Of a DNA stretch of 64,000 nt, positions 35,601-47,600 are shown in pieces. Each line of letters begins with the position of its first letter. Position 1 is the stretch's first letter. The stretch is from Tachypleus tridentatus. Lineage: Eukaryota > Arthropoda > Merostomata > Xiphosura > Limulidae. Below the pieces are notes generated by a model. The model saw nothing but the letters and a program-made list of their open reading frames with translations. It had not been told where the DNA came from and did not search any database. Made by a program: the position numbers and the translations under genes. Location: NCBI RefSeq assembly GCF_004210375.1, contig NC_134825.1, positions 41,224,348-41,288,347 of the forward strand, written 5' to 3'.

Positions 35601-36745
35601 TAGTCCCTGAGACAAAGTTCTTGAAACTTATCTATGACCGTAACCTTACTTCTATTCCATACATCAAGTAGCTACATGTCAAGTGTACAAGGGCACCGAA
35701 AATCCTCCATGTCTTCTCTGTCATCTCTTTTGGAGCAGCTTGATGTTCTTTGCTAAAAATCTATCATGCCCTCTTTTGATAGAAACTGGACTATGGATCT
35801 CTAGTTTGTACCTCTGTCAGGACCTTGGTCTTGAAGGTGTTCACTCTGTTCACCATCAGGAGCTCCAGCTCTGCAAAGGGGCATTCTGCACTTCTCCAGT
35901 CCAGAGTCTATATATTGAGTCTCATGAACCTCCTCTATGCTTCCACCTTTTGCAGTTGTTTATACTCTATGCAGCAGAACTTTGATTGTTACCCCAACAT
36001 CCAACCTGAGATTGTGTTTTCCTTCCTCAGTGGGCCATGCTTTTTTCAGAATAGACAGTCTGCCATTGCCCCTTTTGACCTTTGTATCCAGGTGTAGTGG
36101 GCTGAATTAGGTCTGTCCTTGGATGATGTTGCTTTCTCCACTAATTGGCCAATCCTTCCATTGATTATTAACATCTCTAAATGTGACCTTTCTTTGTGTC
36201 ATCCAGAGAAGGCAAATACTCCTAATTGGAAGCACTGTCTTCTATTTGCTGAACTTCTTTAGAACCATCCTACCATTCCCATTTATATGGATGGTTCAAA
36301 ATCAGGTGACTCTGTGGGCTCTGTCATGGTTTGTTGTCATTCACTGTTCACACACAGGAACCCCTCTACAGTTTCTGTGTTCACTTTGAATTGTGTTTCA
36401 TTTTTCTTACCCTGGATCATGTAGAAGCTATGCAGTACTCGAACTGTACAATTTATACTGATTCGTTTACTTCTCTACTAGCCCTGGAATCACTTCATGT
36501 TAGTTCTCTCACTGTTTTCATCGATATTCAAAATCGACTGGCTCATTTCTCTTTATCATCTATTTCTGTTCAGTTCTTCTGGATACCAGGCCATTGGTAT
36601 TCGTGGGAACAAGTTTGCTGACACCACACCCTAGTGTCTGCTCTGGTGCTATCATGACTGTGCCTCTATACATGGACTTTGGTCCTGTATTCAAAGTTTG
36701 GCTCCATGTCAGTTGGCAGTTGACTTGGGACTTTACTAAATGCAG
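32693..36745 (+). mobile_element. Jockey-type LINE, dead copy, interrupted by a Penelope-like insertion
   Basis: Untranslated 5' part from about 32,693. The gag-like ORF1 reads LKNVPESEILAGFFTQGVSA near 33,390 and, past the insertion, FTSPCSPAIIKAGYLNCKMW and decayed zinc knuckles near 34,000-34,200 (CANCNGSHSFYFRSC). ORF2: reverse transcriptase from about 34,780 (VLPFSKPGKDSKILSNYCPI, then YLEKAYDTMW near 35,150 and VHQGCFLSVSLF near 35,330), then RNase H from about 36,270 (PIYMDGSKSGDSVGSVM; SVQFFWIPGHW). The catalytic YVDD reads YVNN at 35,396-35,407. Only about 600 bases separate the knuckles from the RT, so the endonuclease domain is deleted. Stops and shifts are frequent. The 3' end fades near 36,745. 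Confidence 0.88.
33448..33862 (-). mobile_element. Penelope-like element 3' fragment inside the LINE
   Basis: The minus-strand frame at 33,664-33,855 reads CKSNKHNITIENTQIL and NKRKIKEALLIQQLKPKINQ, which matches the end of the GIY-YIG endonuclease region of Penelope-like elements. The downstream non-coding part holds AAGGTCGAAACGTTGTTTGC, a sequence I associate with Penelope termini. The fragment is bounded by a perfect 13-base duplication, CATATCTCCACTT (33,435-33,447 and 33,863-33,875), that interrupts the LINE ORF1. It is 5'-truncated, so not a whole element. Confidence 0.85.
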
Positions 36746-38649
36746 AATATCTGCACAAAAAATTAAAATTTACTTGCTAATATTTGAAGAAAAATATTCT
36801 TTTTTCTTTATTAAAAATTAAATTAGGCAATTTTTTGTAATGCAATATAATCTTTTTGTAAGTATACCAAATACAAATTGATTTTTCCTACATAGATATT
36901 TGTTTTTTATATTCAGGCTATTTTCACTTAAGCCTACCCTGTTATCTTGAATAGATGAATTAATATATAATATTAAATATTTTTATTAAATATTGTAGTT
37001 GTCTTGTGTGCATGCATGTTTAAGAATGACATGTTTGATTAATTAGTTTACAGAAGTGTTATTGATGAATTTTGTTCTTTCAGTGAAATGTTAAACTTTC
37101 AGGAACAGATCTGTTGCATTCTTAAGATGTACAAATACAAAAAAGACTTTTTTGGTGCAATAAGCTTAGTTCATTAGCACTGCAGTTGCTAAGAATATGT
37201 TTAATACAAGATCTCTACCTCAACCAGAGATGCTTTATTTGTAAAGATTGGATGTTAAACAATTTTAGATTTACCTCAAATTGGTACATGATAATTAGAA
37301 TTTAAAGTTTTCAAATCAGACAAACATTTATGGAATTATGACTGTCTGTATCATTAGCAGAAACCTCATAATTAATGACAGTACTTGTTTTATACAAGAT
37401 GGGTTTACTGCAGTGATACTCTAGAATAGGTATGATGCTGAAGAGGACAGTAGTGATAGTAGTAGCATTAGTCTTACACCACATCAGTAGATAAAAAACA
37501 ATATTTCCACCTTGAAACAGACAGTGAAGAAGGATTATATAATTTGATTTGAAAATAAAAGAAAAGAGAGATAATCAATTCAGGTACATGTATGACATTG
37601 TGGATAAGATGGTGCTGCCACTTTAAAATACTGTTTATTTTGACTGCATATTACTCCTGATTTGGATAAAATATATTATGCACTTTCCTGTGGTATATCC
37701 AAAATCTCAAAGAAACAATGAACAGAATTTAATTAAGTATAAGCAGTGAATCATGATGGAAGAAATTTGTTGGTTATTTTAATAATGGTTGCTTTCAAAA
37801 GCTTTAGAGATTACTTCTTTCTTACCCAGATGAAGGCAGTTGAAGTTTTACCATTGAATTAGAAAAATTGTACAAAATATACATGTAGTTGTTTTTCCAA
37901 CTATCAAAAATAAATCAAAATACAAAATTCTGATTTTAGTAAGGTTCCTGTGAAAGCATCAGTATTTGTGAATTTCCTGAATTTTTATTTTACAATAATA
38001 TGCCAGTCATAGCAATCTAGGAGGAAAGTCATAATAATTTTAAACAAAATATCACTGATTTGTTCTTGTTACTTGAATACAATTGTAATTTTACTGATTT
38101 AGCCAATCATTGTTTTTCAACCTCAGTTGCCAGGTGTGATGTAGTTGCCTTTATCTCAATTTAGCAATATCATAGGCTACTTTTGTTCTCAACTGTATCA
38201 AATTTCCTTTTAACAGAACATGTGTTGTGTGAGGCTGTATTTTCTATCAGGAAACTATTGAAATAACTGCTTGAATGTGGAAAGAAAATAATTGACAAAA
38301 ATCTATAAATACGTACGTACATATGTAATTGAATATGAAATGGGTTTAAAGTTTGATATAACATTATTTTCTAGTATAAGAAACGTTTTGTCACCGTAGA
38401 AAACTAGGACAATCATTAGTCCTGTAAACCAGCTTTTTCAATTTTACATCTTCACTGATATGTATAGAAACTAACCTGAAGAGTGAATATCTATTCATAT
38501 TATTAATCTCTTTTAAAGATTTAATCTGCAATTGTATTGGAACATACTTTTATATTTAGTTACAATTTTGTATAATAAACTATAGAAATGAAGTCTTTTA
38601 TTTTGTTCTTTGTTATGTTTTGGATCATGATGGCAATGAACAAATGAAG
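36746..38649. other. AT-rich DNA upstream of the first ASH2 exon seen
   Basis: Probably part of the ASH2 intron. I looked for the preceding ASH2 exon (the conserved block before the SPRY domain) and did not find it here. Confidence 0.45.
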
Positions 38650-41600
38650 GTGTGAAAAAAGGTACATGGTATTTTGAATGTACAATTGAAGATATGGCAG
38701 AAGGATCTGCAACAAGACTTGGATGGTCTCAGGCTTTAGGTGAGTATCAGAACAGTTTTGGGGCTTAGTATTTTTTCTAATTTATGTTTTTATGTGTGTG
38801 TATATTTGTTACCAGTTAGACTGTAATATATATTTAAATTAATTACAAGTAATAACACTTTCCAGGTAACTTACAGGCTCCTCTTGGATATGATCACTTT
38901 AGCTATTCGTGGCGTTCAAAAAAAGGAACAAAATTCCACCAGAGCCGTGGTTACCATTACACTGATGGAGGCTATAGCCAAGGAGATACCTTAGGTTTTC
39001 TTATACATCTTCCTGTTAGGAACCCTAATATAGTCCCATTACCACCTACTCACAAAGAAAAGGTTAGATAATCTGATTTATTAGATACACACATTAAAAT
39101 ATTACTCTATGAACTCAGTCGTAGTGGGAGTTATTTCTCTACAATTTTTTATCAGTTGTAAAGGACAATTAACAGGAAACTTGTTTTCTGTTACTACTTT
39201 TACTTTTTGCTTGGAACTCATTGTAACTTTAAATAACTTTCACTTTAGCTAAAATCTAATAGAATTTGCCTATATATTTTCATATACAAAAAGAAATCAA
39301 ACATATCTATAATTAAAATAAAACTCTTATTACACAGAACATTCTAAACAGTTTTGTCCCTATAGTGACACATCATGGGCCAGAGGCCATGTCATCACAT
39401 TTGTTGACTTGCATTCACAGTTTTAAGGAAGTGCTATTTTATGAATTTGTAACAGCAAGTTTGGTATTAAATTATAAATTGTAATTCAAATTTTAGTATT
39501 ATATATTAATATTTAAAAGTAAAAGAATACATCTAAATGTCAATTTTTGTATATCACATGGGATGTTGAATGGAGCATTAATTTAAATTATATGTTTGTG
39601 TTGTCCAAATACAAAGTCTATAGTTCTATGCAAATTAGGAACTCAAATAAATAATGTTAACAAGGTAGAATATAAAATAAGAATCTCCTATCTTTTCTAT
39701 ATGCTGAGATATAAACTGCTAGTTTGATGAAGGACAGAGGTACTGAAAAATGGGAAAAGAAAGTTCTTTTGTGCAATTTTCAATATGGACATAGCTTTTT
39801 TAATATAAATTGTTACAAAAATATAATTTTTTTCTGTAAGTTACTCAGTTTTTTCAACATTGATCAATCCATTTTCTCAGCCACTGGTTAAATTCAAGAG
39901 CTATCTCTACTACCAGGAAAAAGATGATGTGCAAAAAGGAATCAAGAATTTGAAACCACTTCCAGGAAGTATGGTAATTTAAGCTACTTAAATATTACAC
40001 AACTTTATGTAGTTAGTACAGAGTAGTGCCTTAGAAAATACATGCATAGTTTATTAAGGTATTATACTGGACACATATTTAGAATAATAAAAATTTCTAT
40101 GCATGTTCTCTGAAATTTCATCTGATTGGAAATATGCACAAAAAACTTTAGATCAGAAGAGACTGTATTTGTATTTCATTTTTTAAAAACAATTTATAGT
40201 ACAGAAAAATGAATACTGATAGCAGTGATAAATTAAAACAAAACCAAATGGAAGGACTGCATTTAAAAGAGCAAATTCAAACCTCTGACTACTTGTATTA
40301 GTTTTTCATAATGAAATACTTTGCAGTGCAGTCACCTTTCCACAACTGTCTGCAGGCAGTGAAAGGTGAGTAGGTTGTGGGCTGAGCACCTATATCTCAC
40401 TCCCCTAATTTCTAACTTGTTAACTTTAATTTCTATTGCTATTTTATTTCTTTACATGAAATTGGAAAATAGAGGTTGACTGATAGGTGGTGTGTCCTCA
40501 CTGCAGTGTGGGTCCTTTTTTCTTCTGTCACCTCCAAAATCTTGGGTACATTTTATATCCCACATTATTGCTTATATTTTGGGATCCTTTAAATTAGTGC
40601 AGCATTTTTATTTTTATTTTGGTTTATATTTGATTATAAAAAAATTAATGCACATATAATTGCCAATGGTATTTTGAAAATAAAAAATTGCACACCATAC
40701 CCACATACTTTTGAATTGATCATTTTGTATACAAAACTCCTGATTTAAAAACCTGATATAATTAGTATTTGAATACTGTAAATTTGTAGCACTTTATGCT
40801 GTTCAGTGCATTTTGTTTTTAAATATTAAGTTTGATGATTGTAAAAAGTGCATAAGTGTAAATGTTACTTCAGAATGTGTATGACAATTTATGCAGTGTT
40901 GTGCTTAAAAAGAATTAAGTATCACTTTCTGAAGTCTTTATAATTAGATGTTGCTCATTGTTTTTGTGAAATATTGTTAATTTTTGTAGATAACTTATTA
41001 TAAAAATGGAAAAAATATGGACATAGCATGGAATGACATAAACGAAGGGACTTACTATCCAGCATTGTCTCTCTACAAGAACTGTACTGTAAGCATTTGT
41101 GTGTAGTTGTATTGATAGCATAAGTATTACAATTTAAAAGTTTTTATTTTTGTTTTTAGAATTACATAGCAGCTGATCTCATTAAATGTTTAGTTAAATA
41201 TAGAATTACTATGCAATATCGTACCTCTTCTGACAAATAGCTTTTCTTGACTTATACTGCCCTATTTAAGCACAAAATTTTGCTTGCCATTAGCCTTGAT
41301 ACTCCCATCTATCCTCACATGTATTTACAAGGTATCCATATGTTATCATGTAAATAATTATGCAGCAACTTTTGTCATTACTAGTGCTCTCTCTTCTATG
41401 AGGATTTTAAAAAAATAGATAATACCTTAAGAGATTATCGAATTTTCTTAGATTCTTCATAGATAAAATTGCCTAGTTAAATAATGTTGTTTCCTTTAAC
41501 ACAAATGAACAGTTTTGTATAATTGATAAGTAAAATTTTACTTTAATTTACATATTAACATGATACTTTTTAAAGGCAAGGAGTAGTGAGAAAGAAATGT

Positions 41601-44600
41601 CTGCTGGAATGAACATATAAATCTTCAGTTTTACTCAATTTAATATTGATATTGGTAATGCATCTGTTCTGTCCTGAGTAAGACACCTTATTACATTTTT
41701 TCCAGTTTACCCAGCTGTGTGTTGTGTACCAACTTTTAGTTCAGAGTTATGACATGTTTTTGCTCATATTTTTTGACTGATGTTTTTACTAGTTGCTCAA
41801 ATTACAATTCACATTTTCAGCCACATAATTTTTTTTCTTTTCTGAGCTTTAATTGTTCCAAATTTGTTATGGTTTTGAGAATTGTTTTTGAAATAACATT
41901 CTTTCTTTACCAGTCAAATACACTTCTCATACTTGCAGAATTCCACATGACATCTCTCCTTTGAATTGGCATCTGAACAAGCTTTGTCTGCTCAGGAAGT
42001 AATAAGAAGTTTCCTACTTTTATGTGAGCTTTTAAGGACCTGGTGGTTTTCCTCTCTTGCCAGTTGAGGGTTTGCATAAGCATGACTGTAAGGATTTGGA
42101 CAACCTGTTTCCTCCTCCTGCCTATGCCTCATAATTGTATGTCATTTTGGGGGAGGTGTCCAGGCCTCCTTTTTCATTAGTAGACCTAATCCATCAAGTA
42201 TGTTCTATTTTACCCTTATCTTCAGTTCCCTATGATTTTACTTCTGTTCTCAATGATGAGCTCTTTGGACAGTATTTAGTGTTTCTTAATCCTCTCCAGA
42301 TGTAGGGGTTCTCTTTGATCATTTTGGGGACCAGTTGAGTTCATGTGTAAGTTTGACTTGAAATCCTTATGCACTTTCAATAAACCTGTTCTGGTATGTT
42401 GTCATTTTGGAGCATTTAAAGTTGTTTTACCCTTTGTGGAAATTGGACCCCACTACCTCAGTTTCCTTTTTCATGCCTACAAAGAGCAATGCGGCTCAGT
42501 AGATCTACATTTATGACTTGTAGTCCAATGGTTATGATTTTGAGGCTATTTCATTGTACTGTTGTGTCCTTGGGTAAAACATTATTCCATTTGTTCCAGT
42601 TTACTCAGCTTTATGTTGAGTTCCATGACCTCAAGGAACTCATGTACTTTTATGGTCACACTGTGGGACTGGAGTAAGTTTACAGACACACAAGGCTTGA
42701 ATTCAGGGTTCAATTCCTTGTGGTGGAAACAACACATTGTACAATGTGACTTTTATTTGAAACAAACAAACAAAAGTACTTTGAACAAGTATTTGACTGA
42801 GATTGGGAGGAAACCAAAGACACTGATTTTAAAAATAGGGCCTGGTGCTCTATCTTGGATGTGTTGGCTCTGAACCATTTCTTAGTGTCCTTCCAGGTTT
42901 TGCCATGGTGGTGTCAAACTTATTCCTTTGTTGGGTTTTTCCTTTTGGTTTGTGTATGATAAAAGTTGATTTTGGATGCATATCTAAACATTCACACTTT
43001 CTCTACATCATTAAATTATCCTCATTTTGTTAAGTGGGGGGAGAGAGGTGTTTCATATTGGGCTCTTCATTTGAAACTCACCTTGGCTTTTTATATTTGT
43101 AATTGGGTGGTCTCAGCAGTTGCTGTTTTTTTGTTTCCGAGTTCCTCACAGTTCAACTGTACCTTTCACTCTCAGTTTCTCTTAAAAGTTGTGTCTTTAT
43201 TTGATTGTTTTGTGCACATAGGGATGTTTTTACTCACCTCCATGCAGTATCTAGTTCATCTTGGGGTGTTGTTTAACTCCCTTTTCAGATGAGCCCAAAT
43301 TTTTCTCCCTCAGTTATGGCTTTGAAGCTTCTATTTAGCAGCTCTTTTGGGAATGTGGGTCTCTCTGGAAGCCCTTATCTCTCTTGGTCTTGAAAATGTG
43401 TTACTGGGTCCTGTGGGTCCAGAGGAGTTTTCTTTGGATTCCCTTGGATGATCCTCTCATTGCTTCTCTTTCCTTACTGAATAACTTTGCCTAACATTTG
43501 TTTCTTTTCCTCCTCCTTGACTGGAGTGCTACCTTTTAAGGGTGCTTCCTTTTCAGTTGGGGTGCTTATCTGGCTGCTCAGGAGGTTAAAGAGGAGTGGA
43601 CTCTCTAGGAGTCCTCCATCTTTTCTATCTCTGGGAGCTTTTTCAGTTCATTGGGCTATGACACACTTTCTGCCTTTTTGGTACTTTCTGACAACTCGAT
43701 TATCATCTCGTACATCTTGAGGCAATAGGGTACAAAGTAAAGATACCTCTATTTTTGGCCACTGGTCCTTCTGTAGTAGGCCCATAGCCAATGGATTCTT
43801 GTGTAGACTTGTCATATTCTGGATGCCTTGAATTTCATTACAGATTGTTTGTCATGTCTTGACAGAATTCTATCTGTAGAATGATCACTAGATCCATGAG
43901 TGTTTTGGGACTCTGTTCAGTGTGGTGCTCCAGATCTGGTTGCCTTTGCTAATCATCTAAATTTGTAGCTTGCTTGTTTTGATTTTTTGTTACACATCTT
44001 TTGACTCAAGCATTGGTTATTCTCAGTCAGGAGTGGTTTGGTCCACCCTCCCATTTGTCTACTTGAGTCTGGTTTTATAGGTGGCTATACATTGGCCAGC
44101 TCTGCTGTGGTTTTCTTTTCAGTATTAACTACTTGGTTGCCTCCTCTTCCTCTCCCTCTCCTTTTTTCCCCCACCTTCCTGTGTTTGTTTTAGTCTGAAG
44201 TATGTCTGTTCCCACTTTCCATCTTTACATGTCTTTTATCCAGTTCTTGGCTTAGCTGGCCTGCTCTTTACAATTTGTGTCACTCTTGTTTTCCCCTTTT
44301 TTTCCTTTCCTCCATTAGCTATGTATCTAATGGTTATTTAATATTTCCAATTTGTTTCTTTTCCCAAATTGTCTTTTCTGTCCAATTCTGGATAATTCTA
44401 CCATTACATCAATCTCATTTCCTTTTTTATCACATCTTTACGACCATTCCAATCCTGACTGCTTACTCTATCAATTCTGGACTCTCCACTGTTACAAGGT
44501 GTATTGATTCTTACTCTATTTCCCTTTCCTGTTGTTTACTCCTTGTAATCTTTCCCAGTCCTCTGACCTTTTCCCAGTTTCTCTTATGGATTGGCATATT

Positions 44601-47600
44601 TAGTGATTTAATATTTAATGATTATTTAGTTTTTCTTACAAGTGTTAAAAACTAACTACTTTAAAAGCAATAGTTATGACAAGTGTCAGTACATAACTGT
44701 ACAAATAGTACATTGTGTATGCAGTTTAATTATCATACTAAGCATTTGTGATACCATTAACGTCACCTCACTTGAAGTTTCTAAGTTTTTCTTGTTATGT
44801 GATTATTGTTGTCACTAGAGGGCTAGATATTTCTAGACTTTTTTGTTGAGTGTTATAAATATCTGCAGATACAGAGTGTAAGTTAAAAAAAGTGATGTTA
44901 GTGAAATTAAAGATGGAAAAGTGAAGTTAGACTGCATGATTGTCTATTTAATCATAAAGGATGATTTATAATGTGAAAGTTTCATGGTTTGTGTTGTACA
45001 ACAGAGATAAAAAAAGAATTATTCATCTTGTCAATTGTGTTCTAAAGTAACACTGTACAACAAAGTTTTTGCTTCTTGAACACTGTTGGGTGTTCCTTAT
45101 AGATTTTTGGCTGCTGATCACGAAAATCACATCCAAATTTAGTAAAATGTACCGTTTAATCGAAATCTTGGTTTCACCAGGACATTGCTACAATGGAAAA
45201 ATGATATCAGGGTAACTGGAATTTGTCAATGCTTGCTGACTACTGTTGTACACTGCAACGTGATGCACCAGACAAACGAAAATCAGGAGCAAAACACTTT
45301 TAATTATGTTGAACTTAATAGCGTATTAGAAACATAAACGCAATTAAATACGTTATTGCCAGTAAACAGTTAACTGTCTATTTCTCAGATTCCTATGTGA
45401 TGAAGCAAAACCAAAACTATATTTGTGCGTACCCACCTGTCACAATCAGCAAAACTTTTCCAAAAAATTGTTGTGCAGTGTAATTGAACCAGCCTGTGTG
45501 GACTTCTCACATATAAGAGGATTATTTAAAGCTCTGGAAACAACTTTGATAATCAGTTGGGCAACATAAGTGCATTTATCACTGATTCTTTTCTGATAAA
45601 AGAGTAAAGAATAAATAATTCATCTTGTTAGTTTTTTTCTAATGTAACTGATCCAGATTATGTGGACTTTTGACAAAAAGGCAAATTATTTAGAGCTCTA
45701 GATTCAACTGTGGTAAACAATAATATAAAGTGTTTATACATAATTTTGACGTGTTTTTAATATATATTATTTTAAACAAGTGTTTTGTATGCTATCTATT
45801 TATTGTGGAAATGTATCATCAATAACTCACAGACATTTACTGTAAAGAATCCAACCCCATATATAAACCTGACAGTTGGATTTGCCTGTCTTATTCTTCC
45901 TTTTATGTTGATTATTGTTATTTTTCCATATTTTTCCCATGAAATTTGTCACCTTACCATATCCTCGGCTGCTCATTTTTGTCATCCTGTGGAGGATATC
46001 ATTAGAATTACGTGGATTGCTCTCCATATCTTTACTGCTCGTTATCTTCACCATATAGCTTTTGCTTGTTTTATAGAGTTTCGTTGTCTTCCTTTCACCA
46101 TTTTGCCTTTAAATATTTCTTTCTCTGAGTGGCTAAATATTCCTTTTTTTTTTTTTCTATTCTTTGAAAGGACTTTTGTTCCATATTTGGATCCAATTCA
46201 GTGGTGAAAATTGTCTAACCAGGTATATTTATTCTTAAATTGCACTATATGACTTGTGTATCAAATATGCCTACCATTGTTATGGAGTGTCCCACAAGAC
46301 TGCTTGCAGGTATACTTTGCAGCATTTTGCTTCATAACATGTTTTCCTAGACCATACACTTATGGACTAACCTGAGTAAAGCAGACTGCTTACCCTTGAT
46401 GATCCTGATACTGTGGTTCTCTGGGTCAATCTGTGTTTTTAAAATAAGAATCTATATTCATGTATTGTATTGTCTCTGGTGCTGCTTTCCTCCAGACTCT
46501 TCAACGTGTTATTTTCAACATTTTCTCTAGTGGAGTATGCTTCCAGCTGCTGAGATGGTGGACAATGGAAGTTTACTCCTGAGTGTACTCTATCCTATTT
46601 AGTTGAGAGTATGGTGGTGGAATTCTACTGGCTTGTAGATGGCATTAATGCTCATCCTACTACAGACCTGTTGTACAATTCCAGTTACTGCCTGATGAGA
46701 GACAATGCACTCTGCCAACATGTATTTTGTCACTCCAGCCAAGGCACCATCCTACCTAGTCTCCCAGATGTTGGTTACCAGTAGATATGGTGATGATTGA
46801 AGTTGGACCAGCCACATATGTCATTGCTTGTGTGTGGCCTGGTAATCTCCTCCTTTTGCATACTTGGATACCTTCCCAGTACTGCCTGGTGATGGACTGG
46901 AGATGCACTCTCACCTTGTTATGCTTCCTCCTACCATCTCATGGATATAAGTTCATAGAAAATGTAATAATTTTGTTGGATGTGTGCTCTTGCTGAGAGG
47001 GGCATAGATATGGAGGCTCCTATTTCCTTTCAGTACCTGTAATTCAGATGAAAGATAGAGGTACCTCTTCCAACAGTTTTCCTACAATGGTTTATCTGGC
47101 CTTGGCTGAGATAGATTTTCATTTATGGACCCATGTTCCACAGCTACTCTTCAATGGTTTCTCTTTAATTTCACACAGGTGTGTGGCTAGGTACCCTTCT
47201 CCAACTTTGAATCAAACAATAAATTCCCAGTGCCATTTGGTTATGGACTAGTGATGCATTCCTATTTTACTTTCCACCTTCATACCATTCCTTGGTTGTT
47301 GAATTACAGCAGATACAGTGCTGGTTATGGCAGATTTAGTAATGCAGGTGGTGGTCTCTTCTGTGTTTCTGTTCTTATTGAAATACTCTTTTCACATGGA
47401 CAAAGAGTACACATGACTCTGAAGTATTGCAGTGTCCAATGGGTATGTTGTCTTATATTCATTTGTACACCTTATAGTCTTTCTTTGGATACTTTTTAAA
47501 GGGGAATCATCTTTTCATCACACCCTTCATCAACTCAGTGTAAGTATTCTAGCTATCTATGAGTGGAGTTTATATATTGTATCATAAGTTAACATTTTCC

